From contig DMFQ01000401.1 in NCBI GenBank assembly GCA_003450555.1, positions 1 through 8,911 on the forward strand: a stretch of 8,911 nt of DNA. Direction: 5' to 3'. Below are positions 7,121 to 8,911 of this stretch, one piece after another (within the stretch, counting starts at the first letter, position 1; each line of letters starts with the position of its first letter). The notes beneath the pieces were generated by a model. That model did not search any database. It saw only the letters and a list, made by a program, of their open reading frames with translations, and had not been told where the DNA came from. The DNA is from Ktedonobacter sp. Lineage in GTDB: Bacteria; Chloroflexota; Ktedonobacteria; Ktedonobacterales; Ktedonobacteraceae. A program made the translations under genes and the position numbers.

Positions 7121-7456
7121 ATGGCTGAATCACGACAGGAATTTCCTATTGAGCAACACCTGCGGAAGGATATCCAGGAGGCGCAGAGAGCACGCGACCA
7201 GTTGAAATTGGACACGTTGCGTATGGCCCTTGGTGCCATTCATAACCTTGAAGTGGCGCGCACCGACCGCAAAAACCCGGAGTTCGGGCAAGCTCTAACT
7301 GAGGTTGATTGCTTGCGCGTATTGGAACAGGAAGTCAAGAAGCGCAAGCAGGCGATAGATTTCTACAAACAGGGTGGACGCAGTGAATTGGCCGAGAAAG
7401 AGCAGCGCGAGTCGGACATCTTACAGGCATACCTACAAGGGGTCTCAAATGAGTGA
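7121..7456 (+). CDS. yqeY: YqeY/GatB-tail domain protein, body (ends early by frame change)
   Basis: This 111-residue open frame matches the N-terminal and central part of the YqeY family, related to the tail of GatB in tRNA-dependent amidotransferases. Recognisable stretches are LRKDIQEAQRARDQLKLDTLRM, LEQEVKKRKQAIDFYKQGGR and LAEKEQRESDILQAYL. Family proteins are usually about 150 residues and continue past this helix with a K-x-Q-L/M-S-x-x-E-L tail. Here the frame instead runs into TGA after GVSNE, while the tail continues in the +1 frame from 7449. ATG at 7121 is chosen over an upstream in-frame start at 7076 because GGAGG (7107-7111) lies 9 nt before it. The YqeY function is not firmly known; the gene precedes cysS, consistent with a translation-related context. 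Confidence 0.8.
   Translation: MAESRQEFPIEQHLRKDIQEAQRARDQLKLDTLRMALGAIHNLEVARTDRKNPEFGQALTEVDCLRVLEQEVKKRKQAIDFYKQGGRSELAEKEQRESDILQAYLQGVSNE
7437..7442 (+). promoter_or_regulatory. SD-like AAGGGG before the second yqeY frame
   Basis: AAGGGG lies 6 nt upstream of ATG 7449, so the second frame could be initiated by translational coupling from ribosomes ending at TGA 7454-7456. The same G-run (7439-7442) is the simplest place for a one-base insertion: removing one G joins the frames as AYLQGSQMSDDEL. The element therefore fits both the split-gene and the indel explanations. Confidence 0.45.
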
Positions 7457-7601
7457 CGACGAGCTGCGTGCCGTGGTTGCTAGATTGATCGAGTCAAATG
7501 GCAAAGAATTCAAGCGCGTAATGCCCCTGGCAGCCAAAGAGACAAAAGGACGCGCAAACGGTGCTCGTGTGCAGCAGATCGTCAGAGAGATGATCCAGTA
7601 G
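7449..7601 (+). CDS. yqeY: YqeY C-terminal tail in the +1 frame
   Basis: This 50-residue frame starts MSDDELRAVVARLIES and continues through FKRVMPLAAKETKGRANG and RVQQIVREMI. It corresponds to the normal C-terminal portion of YqeY, whose members typically read S-x-E-E-L, then K-x-M-G-K-V-M, then K-G-R-A-D-G, then a final helix. It overlaps the end of the preceding frame by 8 nt and is offset by one base. The conserved sequence on both sides of the break suggests either recent damage, a base-calling error, or two separately translated but associating pieces. Together the pieces give about 158 residues, the normal family size. Confidence 0.75.
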   Translation: MSDDELRAVVARLIESNGKEFKRVMPLAAKETKGRANGARVQQIVREMIQ

Positions 7602-7666
7602 TTACTGATTTGCACTACCTCATTTTTTGTGATCAAGCGTCTTCTATCATAAACAGTTTGAAACAA

Positions 7667-7708
7667 TTCAACGTAGGTCGCTTTTGCCCATGCTTGACAA
7701 ACGTTGAA
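7667..7708. repeat. Inverted repeat around the cysS promoter
   Basis: TTCAACGT (7667-7674) and ACGTTGAA (7701-7708) are perfect 8 bp inverted arms, 26 bases apart. The right arm begins immediately after the TTGACA -35 hexamer. A further half-site, TTGAA, lies at 7658-7662. This could be a repressor-binding arrangement; it could also be chance in A/T-rich DNA. Confidence 0.35.
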
Positions 7709-7723
7709 ATAAATTTATACCAT
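7694..7723 (+). promoter_or_regulatory. Promoter for cysS
   Basis: A perfect -35 TTGACA occurs at 7694-7699. The -10 is either TATACC (7716-7721, 16 bp spacing) or TACCAT (7718-7723, 18 bp), each matching four of six consensus positions. Transcription would begin about 50 nt before the cysS ATG, a leader too short for a T-box. The 176 bp gap after the yqeY pieces supports an independent promoter. Confidence 0.55.
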
Positions 7724-7777
7724 ATGCTATATGTTGTGTCTGCAAATATATAGCTTGCCTCGGCTCGGAGATACCGT

Positions 7778-8911
7778 ATGGAAAGGTCACACGCGCCAAA
7801 AATGAAGATATACAATACCCTGACTAGACGGATTGAAGAGATTGTTCCGATGGAAGACGATAAGATCAAGATGTACTCGTGTGGCCCCACGGTGTACCGC
7901 TTCATCCATATTGGGAACTTACGCACGTTTACCATGGCCGATTGGATTCGCAGGACCTTCGAGTATCGCGGCCTGCAGGTAGTGCATATCAAAAATATTA
8001 CCGATGTCGGCCATATGCGCCAGGAGATGTTGGATCGCGGGGAGGATAAGCTGGTGGCGCAGGCGCGACAAGAAGGGAAAACATCACAGGATATCGCGCA
8101 GTTCTATACTGAAGCCTTCCATAGTGATGAGGCAAAGCTGAATATTTTACCCGCGCATATCTTCCCACGCGCCACCGAGCACGTCCCCGAGATGATCACC
8201 ATTATTCAAGGCCTGCTAGCGAAGGACATTGCCTACGAAGTCGGTGGGTATGTCTATTATGATATCAAGCGCTTTCCGGGCTATGGGAAGCTCTCAGGCA
8301 ATCAGCTTGAGAACATGCTGGCGGGCGTGCGCGAGGGGGTAGATACAAACAAGCACAATCCTGAAGATTTTCCCCTGTGGAAGCCAGCCGAACCGGGGCG
8401 CGAGATGGCGTGGGATAGTCCCTGGGGACAAGGTTTCCCTGGTTGGCATATCGAATGTAGTGCCATGTCGATCAAGTACCTGGGCGAGCATTTCGACCTG
8501 CATACCGGTGGAGTGGATAATATTTTTCCTCATCACGAGGACGAGATCGCGCAAAGTGAAGGCTTTTCGGGCCAGCAGTTCGTCAATTATTGGATCCACG
8601 CGCAGCACCTGCTGGCTGATGGGCAAAAAATGGCGAAATCTACCGGCAACGCCTATACCTGCGCGGAGATTGAGGCACGGGGCTTTGACCCGATGGCCCT
8701 GCGCTACTTTTACACGACTGCACTGTACCGCAGTCGCTTGAATTTTACTTTTCGCGCTCTGCAAGCAGCTCAGACATCCCACGACAGGTTGAGAGCATTG
8801 GCTTACCGGTTAGTAACAGAGTCTGATAACGAACGTGTTTTTTCTGAGGAGCCGCCGAAAGAGAATTCACTGGCGAGATGCCTTTCTGACAGAGGTCGCA
8901 CACGACTTGAA
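7778..8911 (+). CDS. cysS: Cysteinyl-tRNA synthetase, 3' truncated by window and probably frame-shifted near 8860
   Basis: The enzyme charges tRNA-Cys with cysteine in the cytoplasm. The open frame gives 378 residues without a stop; full enzymes are usually about 460-490. Class I motifs are present as HIGN (44-47, usually HIGH) and KMAKS (284-288, usually KMSKS). The zinc ligands match the E. coli pattern: Cys35 in SCGPTVY, Cys227 in WHIECSAMS, and His252 and Glu256 in PHHEDE. NITDVGHM (73-80) replaces the common NITDIDDK. ATG at 7778 has GGAG 7 nt upstream; Met9 lacks a close SD. After about residue 360 the frame reads LARCLSDRGRTRLE, which does not look like CysRS. The +1 frame from TGG at 8871 reads WRDAFLTEVAHDL, followed by AA of a probable Asn codon, which fits the family's F-x-x-x-x-x-D-D-L/F-N helix. 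A one-base insertion between about 8840 and 8870 is therefore likely. Confidence 0.88.
   Translation, partial: MERSHAPKMKIYNTLTRRIEEIVPMEDDKIKMYSCGPTVYRFIHIGNLRTFTMADWIRRTFEYRGLQVVHIKNITDVGHMRQEMLDRGEDKLVAQARQEGKTSQDIAQFYTEAFHSDEAKLNILPAHIFPRATEHVPEMITIIQGLLAKDIAYEVGGYVYYDIKRFPGYGKLSGNQLENMLAGVREGVDTNKHNPEDFPLWKPAEPGREMAWDSPWGQGFPGWHIECSAMSIKYLGEHFDLHTGGVDNIFPHHEDEIAQSEGFSGQQFVNYWIHAQHLLADGQKMAKSTGNAYTCAEIEARGFDPMALRYFYTTALYRSRLNFTFRALQAAQTSHDRLRALAYRLVTESDNERVFSEEPPKENSLARCLSDRGRTRLE

Noticed and set aside
7602..7640. T6 run after yqeY as a possible intrinsic terminator
   Set aside because: No stable stem precedes the T-run at 7622-7630.
7700..7777. T-box riboswitch for cysS
   Set aside because: The leader from the predicted start is only about 50 nt, and I see no T-box motif or terminator/antiterminator pair.
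7633..7992. 119-codon minus-strand open frame covering the cysS promoter and 5' end
   Set aside because: It is antisense to cysS, its translation is low-complexity hydrophobic and basic, and nothing supports initiation.
8294..8782. 162-codon minus-strand open frame
   Set aside because: It lies entirely antisense to the well-supported cysS catalytic core and has no recognisable domain or SD.

Overview
This 8.9 kb chromosomal window has ordinary bacterial gene density and mid-range base composition. I see no rRNA, tRNA, CRISPR array, transposase or phage gene. It reads as a Gram-positive or monoderm-like bacterium. The style of the cysteinyl-tRNA synthetase (HIGN, NITDVGHM, KMAKS) and of the ABC exporters suggests Chloroflexota, possibly Ktedonobacteria. 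That placement is an inference from protein flavour and was not tested.

Left part (1-3842, minus strand): a two-gene operon encodes the halves of a heterodimeric type IV ABC exporter. The upstream gene (2013-3830) starts at TTG behind a strong Shine-Dalgarno. It has a canonical LSGGQ signature but Asp in place of the catalytic Glu. The downstream gene (102-1940) has the catalytic Glu but a variant LSLGQ signature. The defects are complementary, so the dimer should have one active and one degenerate ATP site. A perfect inverted repeat of at least 23 bp at the window edge (1-49) lies downstream and is probably the operon's terminator or part of it. The leader between 3831 and 4038 contains direct and inverted repeats.

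Middle part (4039-7037): two multi-pass membrane proteins of the GT-C glycosyltransferase fold are divergently transcribed from a 323 bp spacer. One is PIG-V/Gpi18-like (minus); the other resembles the ArnT/PMT superfamily (plus). The plus-side promoter has an extended -10 (TGCTATAAT), followed by a perfect 14 bp palindrome before the start codon. They probably transfer sugars from polyprenyl-phosphate donors outside the membrane; the acceptors are unknown.

Right part (7038-8911, plus strand): a yqeY-type gene is split into two overlapping reading frames, followed by cysS, which runs off the window. The conserved YqeY tail is encoded one frame over (+1) from the body. Near the window end, cysS also seems to change frame by +1: the expected DLN-containing helix motif appears in the next frame. 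Two adjacent genes with the same +1 offset are the most notable observation. Assembly or sequencing indels are the simplest explanation. A real split gene with translational coupling remains possible for yqeY, because its second ATG has its own SD-like AAGGGG.

I did not find a convincing new multi-gene system here. The points most worth checking are the two frame changes, the regulatory-looking repeats, and the complementary ATP-site asymmetry.
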